Assembly: GCA_035533595.1 (NCBI GenBank)
Contig: DATLTN010000072.1
Location: forward strand, 1 to 57,277
Reading direction: 5' to 3'
From: Acidimicrobiales bacterium
GTDB lineage: Bacteria; Actinomycetota; Acidimicrobiia; Acidimicrobiales; Bog-793
Length of the DNA stretch: 57,277 bases
Part shown: positions 17,105 to 25,004 of the stretch, in pieces
Layout: the number at the start of each line of letters is the position of its first letter
Position numbering within the stretch: the stretch's first letter is position 1
Translations under genes and position numbers: made by a program
Notes under the pieces: model-generated
The model's database searches: none
Seen by the model: the letters and a program-made list of their open reading frames with translations, nothing else
Told to the model about the DNA's origin: nothing

Positions 17105-18009
17105 TGGAATGGGTGGAGACCACGGGACGCACCGTCGCGGAGGCGACGGAGAGCGCCCTGGACGAGCTCGGGGTCGACGAGGCGGACGCGGAGATCGTCG
17201 TCGTCGAGGACGGCCGGGCAGGGATCTTCGGCCTGCTGAGAGCCGACGCACGCGTGCGGGCACGCGTCCGCCCCGCCCCGCCCCGCCCGAAGCGCACGCA
17301 GCGGAACCGGCGGCGCTCCGGCCGCGAGGGCGGACGCGACGCCAACCGGCCGCCCTCCGCGCCGGCCGAGCGGGGCTCCGGCCCCGCGGCACCGCGCCAC
17401 GAGGACGGCGAGGTGACCGCGGGAGCGGCTTCCTCGCGACGTCGCAGGCGGGGCGGTGGAGGCGGCGGGCAGTCGACGCTGCGCCCCCCGCGCCCCCCGA
17501 GTGAGAATCGACCCGCAGGAGAGGAACCCGAGATGACGATCGAACAGCAGGCGGAGTTGGCCCAGTCCTTTGTGAGCGGCCTCGTGGAGCGCTTCGGCCT
17601 CGCAGCCGGCGTGACGGTGGCGACCGAGGAGGGCGAGATCACGGTCGAGGTGACCGGAGAGGACCTCGGCCTGCTGGTCGGCCAGCGCGGCGCGACCCTC
17701 GACGCGCTGCAGGAGCTGACGCGAACGGTCGTCCAGCGGCGCACCGACGAGCACACGGCGCGCCTCACCGTCGATGTCGCCGGCTTCCGCCAGAAGCGGG
17801 CGGCCGCGTTGGAACAGTTCGCACGCCAGATCGCAACCGGGGTGCTCGAGAGTGGAGAGGCCTACGCCCTCGAGGCGATGTCGGCCGCGGACCGCAAGAT
17901 CGTCCACGACGCGATCAACGACGTCGAGGGGGTCTCGACGACCTCCGAGGGCGTCGAGCCACGCCGCTACGTCGTCATCCGTCCTGACGGCGCGCACAGC
18001 GACGAGTGA
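17104..18009 (+). CDS. jag: Jag/KhpB RNA-binding protein
   Basis: The 301-residue protein has the three Jag modules: Jag-N at the start (VETTGRTVAEATESALDELGVDEADAEIVVVEDGRAGIFGLL), a long basic Arg/Pro/Gly linker (about 55-140), a KH domain (ITVEVTGEDLGLLVGQRGATLDALQELTRTVV) and a terminal R3H domain (RQKRAAALEQFARQIATGVLESGEAYALEAMSAADRKIVHDAINDV). Such proteins bind RNA and influence cell elongation and division in Gram-positive bacteria. It overlaps the yidC stop by one base. Confidence 0.93.
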   Translation: MEWVETTGRTVAEATESALDELGVDEADAEIVVVEDGRAGIFGLLRADARVRARVRPAPPRPKRTQRNRRRSGREGGRDANRPPSAPAERGSGPAAPRHEDGEVTAGAASSRRRRRGGGGGGQSTLRPPRPPSENRPAGEEPEMTIEQQAELAQSFVSGLVERFGLAAGVTVATEEGEITVEVTGEDLGLLVGQRGATLDALQELTRTVVQRRTDEHTARLTVDVAGFRQKRAAALEQFARQIATGVLESGEAYALEAMSAADRKIVHDAINDVEGVSTTSEGVEPRRYVVIRPDGAHSDE

Positions 18010-18037
18010 TCCCGCCGGGTGGACGGCCCCGAAGGGG

Positions 18038-18640
18038 CTGACCGCCGAGCTTGTAGCAGCGCAGCGGGTCGGCGCGATCGGCCCCGGTTCCCTCGCCGCG
18101 CATATCGAGCACGCGCTCGGTTTCCTCGCCGCGCTCTCCCCCCTCGACGAGGGGAGTGCGCTCCTCGACCTCGGGAGCGGCGGCGGATTGCCCGGGCTGG
18201 TGATCGCGCGGGCGCGTCCCGACCTGAGGGTGACGTTGCTCGACGGCCGCACCGAGCGCGCTTCCCAGCTGCAGAGCGCCGTTGGACGCCTCGGCCTCGG
18301 CGAACAGGTGCGCGTGCTCGCCGCACGGGCCGAGGAGGCCGCGCACACCGCCGAGCGCGCCGCTTTCGACGCGGTCGTCGCCCGCAGTTTCGGCCCTCCG
18401 CCCGTCACCGCGGAGTGCGCTGCCGGGTTCCTTCGCATCGGTGGGCGACTGGTGGTCTCGGAGCCACCGGAGGAGGCGCCGGCCGGCCGGTGGCCCGTCG
18501 GCCCGCTCGCCGAGCTCGGGCTCGAGATGACGACGACCTCCGCGGAGCGCTTCCACTACGCGGTGCTGCGCGCCGTGGCCGCCTGCCCGAAGCGTTACCC
18601 GCGTCGCACCGGCGTGCCGCGCAAGCGCCCGCTGTACTGA
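18038..18640 (+). CDS. rsmG: 16S rRNA (guanine-527-N7)-methyltransferase RsmG
   Basis: The product methylates G527 of 16S rRNA using SAM. The SAM motif LLDLGSGGGLPGLVIA and the C-terminal PKRYPRRTGVPRKRPL are diagnostic. The N-terminus is short and its start is unresolved: no ATG, GTG or TTG lies in frame between the jag 3' region and the methyltransferase core. I use CTG at 18038. A GTG that overlaps the jag stop (18006) opens an 11-codon frame ending in a TGA that overlaps this CTG, so either re-initiation, a frameshift or a base error is possible. The predicted length is about 200 residues, slightly shorter than the usual 205-240. Confidence 0.85.
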   Translation: MTAELVAAQRVGAIGPGSLAAHIEHALGFLAALSPLDEGSALLDLGSGGGLPGLVIARARPDLRVTLLDGRTERASQLQSAVGRLGLGEQVRVLAARAEEAAHTAERAAFDAVVARSFGPPPVTAECAAGFLRIGGRLVVSEPPEEAPAGRWPVGPLAELGLEMTTTSAERFHYAVLRAVAACPKRYPRRTGVPRKRPLY

Positions 18641-18656
18641 GGCGAGCGATGCGGGC

Positions 18657-19142
18657 TCACGACGCACCGTCCGGGAGCGCCCCACGGAGCCCGGCGAAGA
18701 TGGCGTCGAGGCTCGCGGGGAGCGGGCCGCGGGTGGTCCCGGAGGGACGGCCCTGCGGCTCTCCTTGCGGGGGCGCCGCCCCGGCCTCGGGCGCCGCCCC
18801 CCCGTCGTCGGTGGCGCCACCGATCCCGTAGCGCTCGCACATCTCCCGGAAACGCCCGAAGCTGTAGCCGTCGAGCTCCGGCGTGAGCCAGCGGACGAGC
18901 AACGGGAAGAGGTCGTCGCGGAGGAAGCGGCCGCGCGCCATCCACTGGAAGTAGTCGCGGCCGCCGTGGTGATACGGGCCGTACAGACGTCCTCCGGGGA
19001 AGGTGCGGTCGATCCACCGGAACAGATCCTCGTGGCGGAGGTGCATGCGCAACGTGACCTGGGGCTGGCGGCCGTCACCGCCGAAATGCCCTTCACCGAC
19101 GAGCAGCCCCGTGAGCAGGGCTTCCTCTGCGGCGGTCGCCAT
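18657..19142 (-). CDS. Stand-alone LAGLIDADG-like protein
   Basis: The 161-residue product starts with a motif close to LAGLIDADG: LTGLLVGEGHFGG at residues 10-22, followed by QVTLRMHLRHEDLFRWIDRTF, GGRLYGPYHHGGRDYFQWMARG and DDLFPLLVRWL. This order (helix with acidic residue, strand pair, basic loop, helix) is that of a single LAGLIDADG homing-endonuclease-like domain. The acidic residue Glu18 occupies the metal-ligand position. The last 60 residues are a Gly/Ala/Pro-rich tail. AAGGGAG lies 8 nt before the ATG. It is encoded against rsmG and parA and between them, next to the parS-like site. It may be an exapted DNA-binding protein and not an active endonuclease; no intron or intein is seen. 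Confidence 0.7.
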   Translation of the reverse strand: MATAAEEALLTGLLVGEGHFGGDGRQPQVTLRMHLRHEDLFRWIDRTFPGGRLYGPYHHGGRDYFQWMARGRFLRDDLFPLLVRWLTPELDGYSFGRFREMCERYGIGGATDDGGAAPEAGAAPPQGEPQGRPSGTTRGPLPASLDAIFAGLRGALPDGAS

Positions 19143-19171
19143 GCGCGCTCTCCCTTCTTGTTTCACCGTCA

Positions 19172-19187
19172 GGTTACACGTGAAACG
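19172..19187. promoter_or_regulatory. parS-like ParB binding site
   Basis: GGTTACACGTGAAACG matches the consensus TGTTTCACGTGAAACA at 13 of 16 positions. A second perfect left half, TGTTTCAC, is at 19159-19166. The site lies between the LAGLIDADG-like gene and parA, where actinobacterial and other parS sites often cluster. Confidence 0.7.
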
Positions 19188-19307
19188 TCGGGGGCGGCGG
19201 ATGCCTGGGTAGCGCGGCCACCGGCGAATTCCGCTTGACCGTTGGGACGACGAAAGGGAGGATGGTGCGATGTCTCGCGCCAGCCGCCCCCGCGGCTCCC
19301 CTCGTCG

Positions 19308-20135
19308 ATGACGTCCACCGATGCATCCCTCGCCTCCGACGCAGAGCCCGCTCCCGTGGAGCGTCGCCGAGGCGCCCGTGTCTTCGCCGTCGCGAACCAG
19401 AAGGGTGGCGTCGGCAAGACAACCACCACGGTCAATCTTGGCGCGGCGCTCGCTGATCTCGGCCACCGGGTCCTGATCATCGACCTCGACCCCCAGGGGA
19501 ACGCGACCACCGGCCTCGGTATCGAGGCCCGCAACTTCGACAACTCGATGTACGACGTGCTGCTGCACGATGTGGCCCTCGAGGACTGCATCGAGCCGAC
19601 CAGCATCCGCAACCTCTTCGTCGCGCCCGCGACGATCGATCTGGCCGGGGCGGAGATCGAGCTCGTGCCCGCCTTCAGCCGTGAACTCCGCCTGCGGAAG
19701 GCGATCGAGGTCGTCGCCGACGACTTCGCCTACGTGTTGATGGACTGCCCGCCTTCGCTCGGGCTGATCACCGTGAACGGTCTCGCCGCCGCATCGGAGG
19801 TGCTCGTCCCGATCCAGTGCGAGTACTACGCGCTGGAGGGGCTGGGACAGCTGCTGCGCAACGTGGAGCTGATCCGCTCCAACCTCAACCCGACCCTTAA
19901 CGTCTCCACGATCGTGCTCACGATGTACGACGCCCGCACCAAGCTCGCCGAGCAGGTCGCGACGGAGGTCCGGAACCACTTCGGGGACACGGTCTGCCGC
20001 ACGGTGATCCCCCGCTCCGTCCGCATCTCCGAGGCGCCGAGCTTCGGCGAGCCGGTGACAGTCCACGATCCGTCCTCGCGGGGCGCGATCGCCTACCGCG
20101 AGCTGGCGAAGGAGGTCAGCGGTGGTCCGGCGTAG
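19308..20135 (+). CDS. parA: Chromosome partitioning ATPase ParA
   Basis: The 275-residue protein is a deviant Walker A ATPase: FAVANQKGGVGKTTTTVNLGAAL with the signature KGGVGKTT, DLDPQGNATTGLG, and VLMDCPPSLGLITVNGL. It acts with ParB-parS to segregate the origin. I start at ATG 19308; the frame is open further upstream but a good ribosome site there (AAGGGAGG) precedes an ATG in another frame, so the exact start is not secure. It overlaps parB by 14 bp. Confidence 0.96.
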   Translation: MTSTDASLASDAEPAPVERRRGARVFAVANQKGGVGKTTTTVNLGAALADLGHRVLIIDLDPQGNATTGLGIEARNFDNSMYDVLLHDVALEDCIEPTSIRNLFVAPATIDLAGAEIELVPAFSRELRLRKAIEVVADDFAYVLMDCPPSLGLITVNGLAAASEVLVPIQCEYYALEGLGQLLRNVELIRSNLNPTLNVSTIVLTMYDARTKLAEQVATEVRNHFGDTVCRTVIPRSVRISEAPSFGEPVTVHDPSSRGAIAYRELAKEVSGGPA

Positions 20136-21039
20136 CGGTCTCGGGAGAGGGCTCGGGGCGCTCATCCCGCCGGAGTCCTCCACCCGTTCGGAGAGCGCGA
20201 CCCTCCAAGAGGTACCCCTCGCGCTGATCCGGGTGAACCAGTACCAGCCCCGCAAGCACTTCGACGAGGAGGCGCTCTCCTCCCTCGTTGACTCGATCCG
20301 CGCCGTCGGGGTGCTGCAGCCGGTCCTCCTCCGCAGGGCCTCGGACGAGGAGTTCGAGCTGATCGCCGGCGAGCGGCGCTGCCGCGCGGCCCGTCGCGCC
20401 GGCCTGCAGACGATCCCGGCCCTGGTCCAGGTGGTGACCGACGCAGCGAGCCTCGAGCGGGCGCTCGTCGAGAACCTGCACCGCGAGGACCTCAACCCGA
20501 TCGACGAGGCCGCCGCGTACCAGCAGCTCATCGAGGACTTCAACTTCACCCACGACGAGGTCTCGCGACGGGTCGGCCGCTCGCGGGCGGCTGTGAGCAA
20601 CGCGCTGCGCCTCTTCCAGCTACCGGCGACCGTGCAGCGGCTCGTGCGCGACGGGACGCTGAGCGCCGGCCACGCCCGCGCCCTGTTGATGACGCCCGAC
20701 CGCGAGGTCCAGGAGCGCCTCGCCGCCGAGGCGGTGGCCAACGGGACCTCGGTCCGGGCCCTCGAGGAGACGGTGCGCGAGCACGTGCGCGCCGTGGAGG
20801 CCGCCGAGGCCGAGGGCGCGGCCGCCGAGGCCGAGGACGCGCGCCCGCGGCCGCTGCGCTCGGCACTCCGCCCGCCAGGGGTGGTGGAGCTCGAGGCGCT
20901 GCTCGCCGACCACCTCTCGACCCGCGTCAAGGTCGACATGGGCGGCCGCCGAGGTCGGATCGTGGTCGAGTTCGCGACCCTCGACGACCTCGAGCGCATC
21001 TATAGGGCGATGCTCGGCGAAGCCTCCACTACAGGCTGA
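20122..21039 (+). CDS. parB: Chromosome partitioning protein ParB
   Basis: The 305-residue protein shows the ParB order: GLGRGLGALIP N-terminus that stimulates ParA, the CTPase ParB/Srx domain (VNQYQPRKHFDEEAL, LIAGERRCRAARRAGL, ALVENLHREDLNPIDEAAAYQQL), then the helix-turn-helix parS-reading domain (HDEVSRRVGRSRAAVSNALRLFQLP) and a C-terminal dimerisation domain. It starts with GTG within the parA 3' end. Confidence 0.97.
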   Translation: MVRRSGLGRGLGALIPPESSTRSESATLQEVPLALIRVNQYQPRKHFDEEALSSLVDSIRAVGVLQPVLLRRASDEEFELIAGERRCRAARRAGLQTIPALVQVVTDAASLERALVENLHREDLNPIDEAAAYQQLIEDFNFTHDEVSRRVGRSRAAVSNALRLFQLPATVQRLVRDGTLSAGHARALLMTPDREVQERLAAEAVANGTSVRALEETVREHVRAVEAAEAEGAAAEAEDARPRPLRSALRPPGVVELEALLADHLSTRVKVDMGGRRGRIVVEFATLDDLERIYRAMLGEASTTG

Positions 21040-21345
21040 GCGTCGGGCGCGGCGACGCCCGCCCAGGTCGCTGAACTGGACCTCCGCTCCACGCGATGCA
21101 AAGTGCGACGGCAGGATGACCGGCCGAGCGCGCGAACGCGACCAATGCTGAGTCAACCGCTAGTGCACCTTGATCCACAACCTCATGCACAGGTTGTGGA
21201 TTGTCGCTCTGCCGTTACCTGCGCGTGGCCGAGAAGATATAAAGACGCGCGCAGCACGACGCCGCGTCACTACCCAAGGCAGTTTCTGCCTAAACATCGC
21301 GACTTCCGCGCGACATCGCTGGCGCTTCACGCGGAACGAGAGGTC
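21040..21345. other. Convergent intergenic region downstream of parB and cwlM
   Basis: This 306-bp non-coding stretch separates the plus-strand parB from the minus-strand cwlM. It contains the 11-bp inverted repeat described separately (21173-21201) and a small hairpin AGGCAG-TTT-CTGCCT near 21278-21292. No gene or T-rich terminator was seen. Confidence 0.5.
21173..21201. repeat. Perfect inverted repeat of DnaA-box-like heptamers
   Basis: ATCCACAACCT (21173-21183) and AGGTTGTGGAT (21191-21201) are perfectly complementary arms with a 7-base CATGCAC spacer. Each arm contains ATCCACA/TGTGGAT, seven bases of the DnaA box. It could be a DnaA-binding pair, a protein operator or a bidirectional terminator; lack of a T-run makes the last less likely. 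Confidence 0.6.
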
Positions 21346-22359
21346 TCAGGCGGAGGCGGCGAGCCAGTCGGTGAGGCAGTCGACGACGCCGCGTGCGAGC
21401 GCGCTCACCCGTTGCACGACGACCGTCGGCCGGCCGAGCTGGAGCTCGACCGCCGGCATGCGGGTCTCGCGCAAGATGGGCAGTGCGATCCCGCAGGTGC
21501 CGCCGTCGTCGAGGTCGAGGATCCCCGGCAGCACCGCCTGCAGTCGCTCGGCCAGGGAGCGACTCGTAACTGATTCGTAATGGAATCCCCGGTAGTAAGC
21601 GGAGGTGCAGCTCGCGCGGTCCGGGTGGATCCGCAGGCTCACGAAGCAGTCGGCACCGGCGGCGTTCGCCGTCGCCGCCTGGCGGGTGGGGTCGGGGTCG
21701 TGGAGCTCGAGGGCGGTGGCGCCCCGCTCGCGAAGCGCTCGGGAGAGCGAGAGCGCGCCCACCATGAACCCCCCGTCTTCGCCGACCGCGACGCGGTGTC
21801 CGGCGAGGGTCACCTTCCCGGAGTGGACGCGCAGCCGCTCGCTGATCGGACTCACGAGGTCCGCCCCGCCGACGGGAGGCTGGAACCGCCGGAGGTCGGC
21901 GACGGTCTCCCGTCCGCAGGTGCCGTCGACGGGGAGGCCGGCGTTGCGCTGGAAGTTCTGCACGGCCTCGGTGGTGTCATCGCCGAAGATGCCGTCGATG
22001 CGACCGGGGTCGAAGCCGAGTGCGGAGAGGCGGCGCTGCAGCTCGGCAACGTCGTCGCCACGCAGCATCGGCGCCTGGCGGTAGAGGAGGCGGTCGCCGA
22101 GGCGGTAGCCGGCCTCGACGAGGGCGGACCACGTCACCGGCTCGCAGACACCCGAGGCGGCGAGGCCCCGCCCTCGCTGGAAGGTCGCGACGGCCTCGGT
22201 GGTCGCCGCCGCGTAGACGCCGGGCGGGTCGGTGGCGGGGAGGTCGAGCTCGGCGAGTCGCGACTGCAGGTCCAGCACCGCCGAGCCGCGGTCGCCCGTG
22301 CGCAACGGCAGCGCCGCCGATCCCTGCTCGAGCTGGGTCGAGGTGATCGGGGGCCGCAC
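21346..22359 (-). CDS. cwlM: CwlM-like protein (peptidoglycan-binding plus amidase_3 fold)
   Basis: The 337-residue protein has two peptidoglycan-binding repeats (SAVLDLQSRLAELDLPATDPPGVYAAATTEAVATFQ and DVAELQRRLSALGFDPGRIDGIFGDDTTEAVQNFQ) and a C-terminal N-acetylmuramoyl-L-alanine amidase fold (ADCFVSLRIHP, AATANAAGADC). The catalytic pattern is degraded: the usual zinc-binding SIH reads SLRIH, so the His position appears to be Arg, and no clear Glu zinc ligand is seen. In mycobacteria CwlM (Rv3915) sits in this same place, has no signal peptide, and controls MurA when phosphorylated instead of cutting peptidoglycan. The absence of a signal peptide here fits that cytoplasmic role. Confidence 0.85.
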   Translation of the reverse strand: MRPPITSTQLEQGSAALPLRTGDRGSAVLDLQSRLAELDLPATDPPGVYAAATTEAVATFQRGRGLAASGVCEPVTWSALVEAGYRLGDRLLYRQAPMLRGDDVAELQRRLSALGFDPGRIDGIFGDDTTEAVQNFQRNAGLPVDGTCGRETVADLRRFQPPVGGADLVSPISERLRVHSGKVTLAGHRVAVGEDGGFMVGALSLSRALRERGATALELHDPDPTRQAATANAAGADCFVSLRIHPDRASCTSAYYRGFHYESVTSRSLAERLQAVLPGILDLDDGGTCGIALPILRETRMPAVELQLGRPTVVVQRVSALARGVVDCLTDWLAASA

Positions 22360-22394
22360 GGCCTCATGGTAGAGGCCGCGGGCCCCGTCGTTTC

Positions 22395-22718
22395 TTACAG
22401 CAGGGGTTCCAAATCGGCGAGCAGCGCCGTCTTGGACTTCGCCCCGACGATGCGCAGCGCCGGCTCACCGTCCTTGAACAGGATCAGCGTCGGGATGCTC
22501 ATCACCTCGAAGCGCTGGGCCGTCTTCACGTTGTCGTCCACGTTGAGCTTCATGACGCGGATCGAGCCGCTCTTCTCCGTGGCGATCTCGTCGAGGATCG
22601 GCGCCACCATCTTGCAGGGTCCGCACCACTCGGCCCAGAAGTCGACCAGGATCGGCGTCTCCGACGCCCGGATCTCCTCGTCGAAGGTGCTGTCCGTGAT
22701 TGCTGACGCTTGTGACAC
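22395..22718 (-). CDS. trxA: Thioredoxin
   Basis: The 107-residue protein has the thioredoxin active site WCGPC in VDFWAEWCGPCKMVAPILDEIA and the cis-proline SIPTLILF. It reduces disulfides using electrons from TrxB. The GTG start follows AAGGAGG at about 5 nt. It lies 35 bp upstream of cwlM and 101 bp downstream of trxB on the same strand, the conserved mycobacterial trxB2-trxC-cwlM order. Confidence 0.97.
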   Translation of the reverse strand: MSQASAITDSTFDEEIRASETPILVDFWAEWCGPCKMVAPILDEIATEKSGSIRVMKLNVDDNVKTAQRFEVMSIPTLILFKDGEPALRIVGAKSKTALLADLEPLL

Positions 22719-22819
22719 CGTTCCTCCTTGTCCTTCGGTCGACGGTCGCGCTGCACCTGTTGCCGCCGACCTACTGCATAGAACGCCGTTGCCGGCGCGC
22801 GCATTCCTCGATGTGGGGC

Positions 22820-23812
22820 TCAGCCCCCGAGCCGGTCGTGCTCGTCCTCGAGGAAGCGCTCGACGTCGATCGCCGCCATGCACCCCGAGCCGGCAGCGGT
22901 GATCGCCTGGCGGTAGACGTGGTCCTGGACGTCGCCGCAGGCGAAGACGCCTTCGACGCTGGTCCTCGTCCCGTCGTGGGTCACGAGGTAGCCGTTCTCG
23001 TCCATGTCGAGCTGCCCGGCGAACAGTGAGGTGTTCGGGGCGTGGCCGATCGCGACGAAGACGCCGGAGAGGGCGATCTCCTCCTGCGCGCCGGTGACGA
23101 CGTCGCGCACGCGCAGGCCTTCGAGCTTCTGCTCGCCGAGCACCTCGGTCACCACCGAGTCCCAGCGGAAGGAGATCTTCGGGTTGGCGAGCGCCCGGTC
23201 CTGCATGATCTTCGAGGCGCGGAGCTCCTTGCGGCGGTGGATGACGAGCACCGAGCTCGCGAACTTCGTGAGGAAGATCGCCTCCTCGAGGGCGGAGTCG
23301 CCACCGCCCACGACGCCGATCGGGAGGTCCCGGAAGAAGAAGCCGTCACAGGTCGCGCAGGTGGACAGGCCGTGACCGAGCAGCCGGCTCTCGCCCTCGA
23401 CGTTCAGCAGGAGCGAGCGTGCGCCGGTGGCGACGATGACCGAACGGGCGCGGTAGTCGGGCTCGTCGCTCTGCGAGCCCTCCTTCCAGATGGCAAAGGG
23501 ACGCGCCGAGAGGTCGATCTTGCCCGCCCGCTCGGTGCGGATCTCCGCGCCGAAGCGCTCCGCCTGCCCGCGAAAGCCCCGCATGAGTTCGGGCCCCATG
23601 ATCCCCTCGGGGAAGCCGGGGAAGTTCTCGACCTCGGTGGTGAGCATCAGCTGGCCGCCGGGCTGGTCCGACCCGGAGGAGGGCTCGCCCTCGAGGGCGA
23701 GCGGCGCGAGGTCGGCACGCGCCGCGTAGATGGCGGCGGTGAGCCCCGCCGGCCCGGAACCGAGGACGACCACCTCCCGGACTTCGCCCTCGCGGTCCTC
23801 AGTTGACGACAT
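22820..23812 (-). CDS. trxB: Thioredoxin reductase
   Basis: The 330-residue flavoprotein has the FAD-binding [15 protein letters not shown], the redox-active CATC in [12 protein letters not shown], the NADPH motif [14 protein letters not shown] and HRRKELRA, and the C-terminal FAD motif GVFACGDV. It transfers electrons from NADPH to thioredoxin. Its 5' end overlaps the 3' end of the upstream small membrane protein gene by 14 bp. Confidence 0.97.
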   Translation of the reverse strand: MSSTEDREGEVREVVVLGSGPAGLTAAIYAARADLAPLALEGEPSSGSDQPGGQLMLTTEVENFPGFPEGIMGPELMRGFRGQAERFGAEIRTERAGKIDLSARPFAIWKEGSQSDEPDYRARSVIVATGARSLLLNVEGESRLLGHGLSTCATCDGFFFRDLPIGVVGGGDSALEEAIFLTKFASSVLVIHRRKELRASKIMQDRALANPKISFRWDSVVTEVLGEQKLEGLRVRDVVTGAQEEIALSGVFVAIGHAPNTSLFAGQLDMDENGYLVTHDGTRTSVEGVFACGDVQDHVYRQAITAAGSGCMAAIDVERFLEDEHDRLGG

Positions 23813-24128
23813 CGTCCCTCCTCACCTTCGCACTCATGCGCAGGAGGAACAGCCCGCCGGCACCGAGCATTCCCCCGATGAGGAAGTCACCCGCCCAGAC
23901 CCGCCCCCGGAAGATGTCCTGGTCAACGAGGTGGAGGAGGCCGACCCCGATCGCGAGCAGGACGCCGAGGGCGATCACGAGCGCGGCGAGGGCGCTGATG
24001 GCCGTCGTCGACACCTTGAGCAGCGGCCGCAGTGAATGGTCGCGGATGAGGTCGACCAGCTCCTCGACGCGGTGCGCCAGCTGATTGGCCAGATCCTGGT
24101 GGTTCCCGGTCGGTTCCTCGCTTGCCAT
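23799..24128 (-). CDS. Small two-helix membrane protein, unknown function
   Basis: The 109-residue protein has an N-terminal hydrophilic helix ([29 protein letters not shown]) and two membrane segments (about 45-67, [23 protein letters not shown], and about 82-98, [17 protein letters not shown]), with a basic end. I recognise no named family; phage-holin-superfamily-like or generic membrane proteins of this size are common. It is in the run between degV and trxB and overlaps trxB, so it is probably co-expressed with both. Confidence 0.75.
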   Translation of the reverse strand: MASEEPTGNHQDLANQLAHRVEELVDLIRDHSLRPLLKVSTTAISALAALVIALGVLLAIGVGLLHLVDQDIFRGRVWAGDFLIGGMLGAGGLFLLRMSAKVRRDDVVN

Positions 24129-24152
24129 GGGGGAAGGTTACGGCGGCCGGCG

Positions 24153-24992
24153 CTAGGCCCGGCGGTAGCAGAGGCCGATCGTCCCCGAGCCCGTGTGCGC
24201 ACCGATCACCGGGCCGATGGCCGTCACGATCGTGTCGGCCCGCGGGAAGACCTCGGCGAGGGGGTCGAGGATCTCGTCGAGGTCGCCGGCGGCGGCGTGC
24301 ACCACGGCGAGCGCGGCGAGGGGGCCCGCGGCGGCGGCCTTGTCGACGAGGTAGCGGAGCGACCGGGCGCGGGTGCGTTGCTTGGACTCACCCTCGACGG
24401 CGCCGTCACGCACCTCGATTACCGGCTTGATCGAGAGCAGGGAGCCGATCAGCGCTTGTGCCGAGCCAATCCGCCCGCCGCGGCGGAGCGTCTCGAGGTT
24501 CTCGAGGGTGCCGAAGACCGAGATCGATTCAACCGCCCGCTCCGTCGCCCCGACGAGGGCGCCGAGGTCGGCGCCCTCGGCCGCGAGCGCTGACGCGTGC
24601 AGCACGAGCAACCCCTCGCCCATCGTCGCGAGCCGCGAGTCGACGACCGAGACGGGGATCTCCGCGGCGACCTCGGTCGCGCCGGCCCGTGCCGCCTGGA
24701 AGGTGGCCGACAACCGGGAGGAGATGGTGACGCACAAGACGCCGCTCGCGCCGTCGGCGGCCGCGGCGCGGAAGGCCTCGGCGAAGAGCCCGGGCGAGGG
24801 CGCCGCCGTCTCCGCGAGCGAGTCGGTGGCGTTCGCCAGCTTCCAGAACTCCTCGCCCGGGAGCTCCGCCAGTTCGGCGGGGTCATGGTCGCCGAGGCGC
24901 ACCTCGAGGGGGACGGTGCGGATTCCGGCGCGCTCGCTCAGCTCCTTCGGGAGGTCGCTCGCGCTGTCGGTGACGATCTGCACTCCGGCCAC
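24153..24992 (-). CDS. DegV family fatty-acid-binding protein
   Basis: The 279-residue protein matches DegV/FakB proteins: N-terminal IVTDSASDLP, and the two lobes characteristic of the fold (VLCVTISSRLSATFQAARAGA; RRGGRIGSAQALIGSLLSIKPVIEV). These bind a fatty acid and, with a FakA kinase, enable its phosphorylation. FakA is not in the window. The product could be a lipid carrier for the neighbouring envelope genes, but the partner and substrate are inferred. Confidence 0.93.
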   Translation of the reverse strand: MAGVQIVTDSASDLPKELSERAGIRTVPLEVRLGDHDPAELAELPGEEFWKLANATDSLAETAAPSPGLFAEAFRAAAADGASGVLCVTISSRLSATFQAARAGATEVAAEIPVSVVDSRLATMGEGLLVLHASALAAEGADLGALVGATERAVESISVFGTLENLETLRRGGRIGSAQALIGSLLSIKPVIEVRDGAVEGESKQRTRARSLRYLVDKAAAAGPLAALAVVHAAAGDLDEILDPLAEVFPRADTIVTAIGPVIGAHTGSGTIGLCYRRA

Positions 24993-25004
24993 GGTCTTCT
25001 CCCC

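Noticed and set aside
18657-20999. A 780-codon minus-strand open frame across parA and parB
   Set aside because: Only the 5' part of the strand region (18657-19142) looks like a protein; the rest is antisense to clearly conserved ParA and ParB and is Arg/Ser-rich shadow sequence of high-GC DNA.
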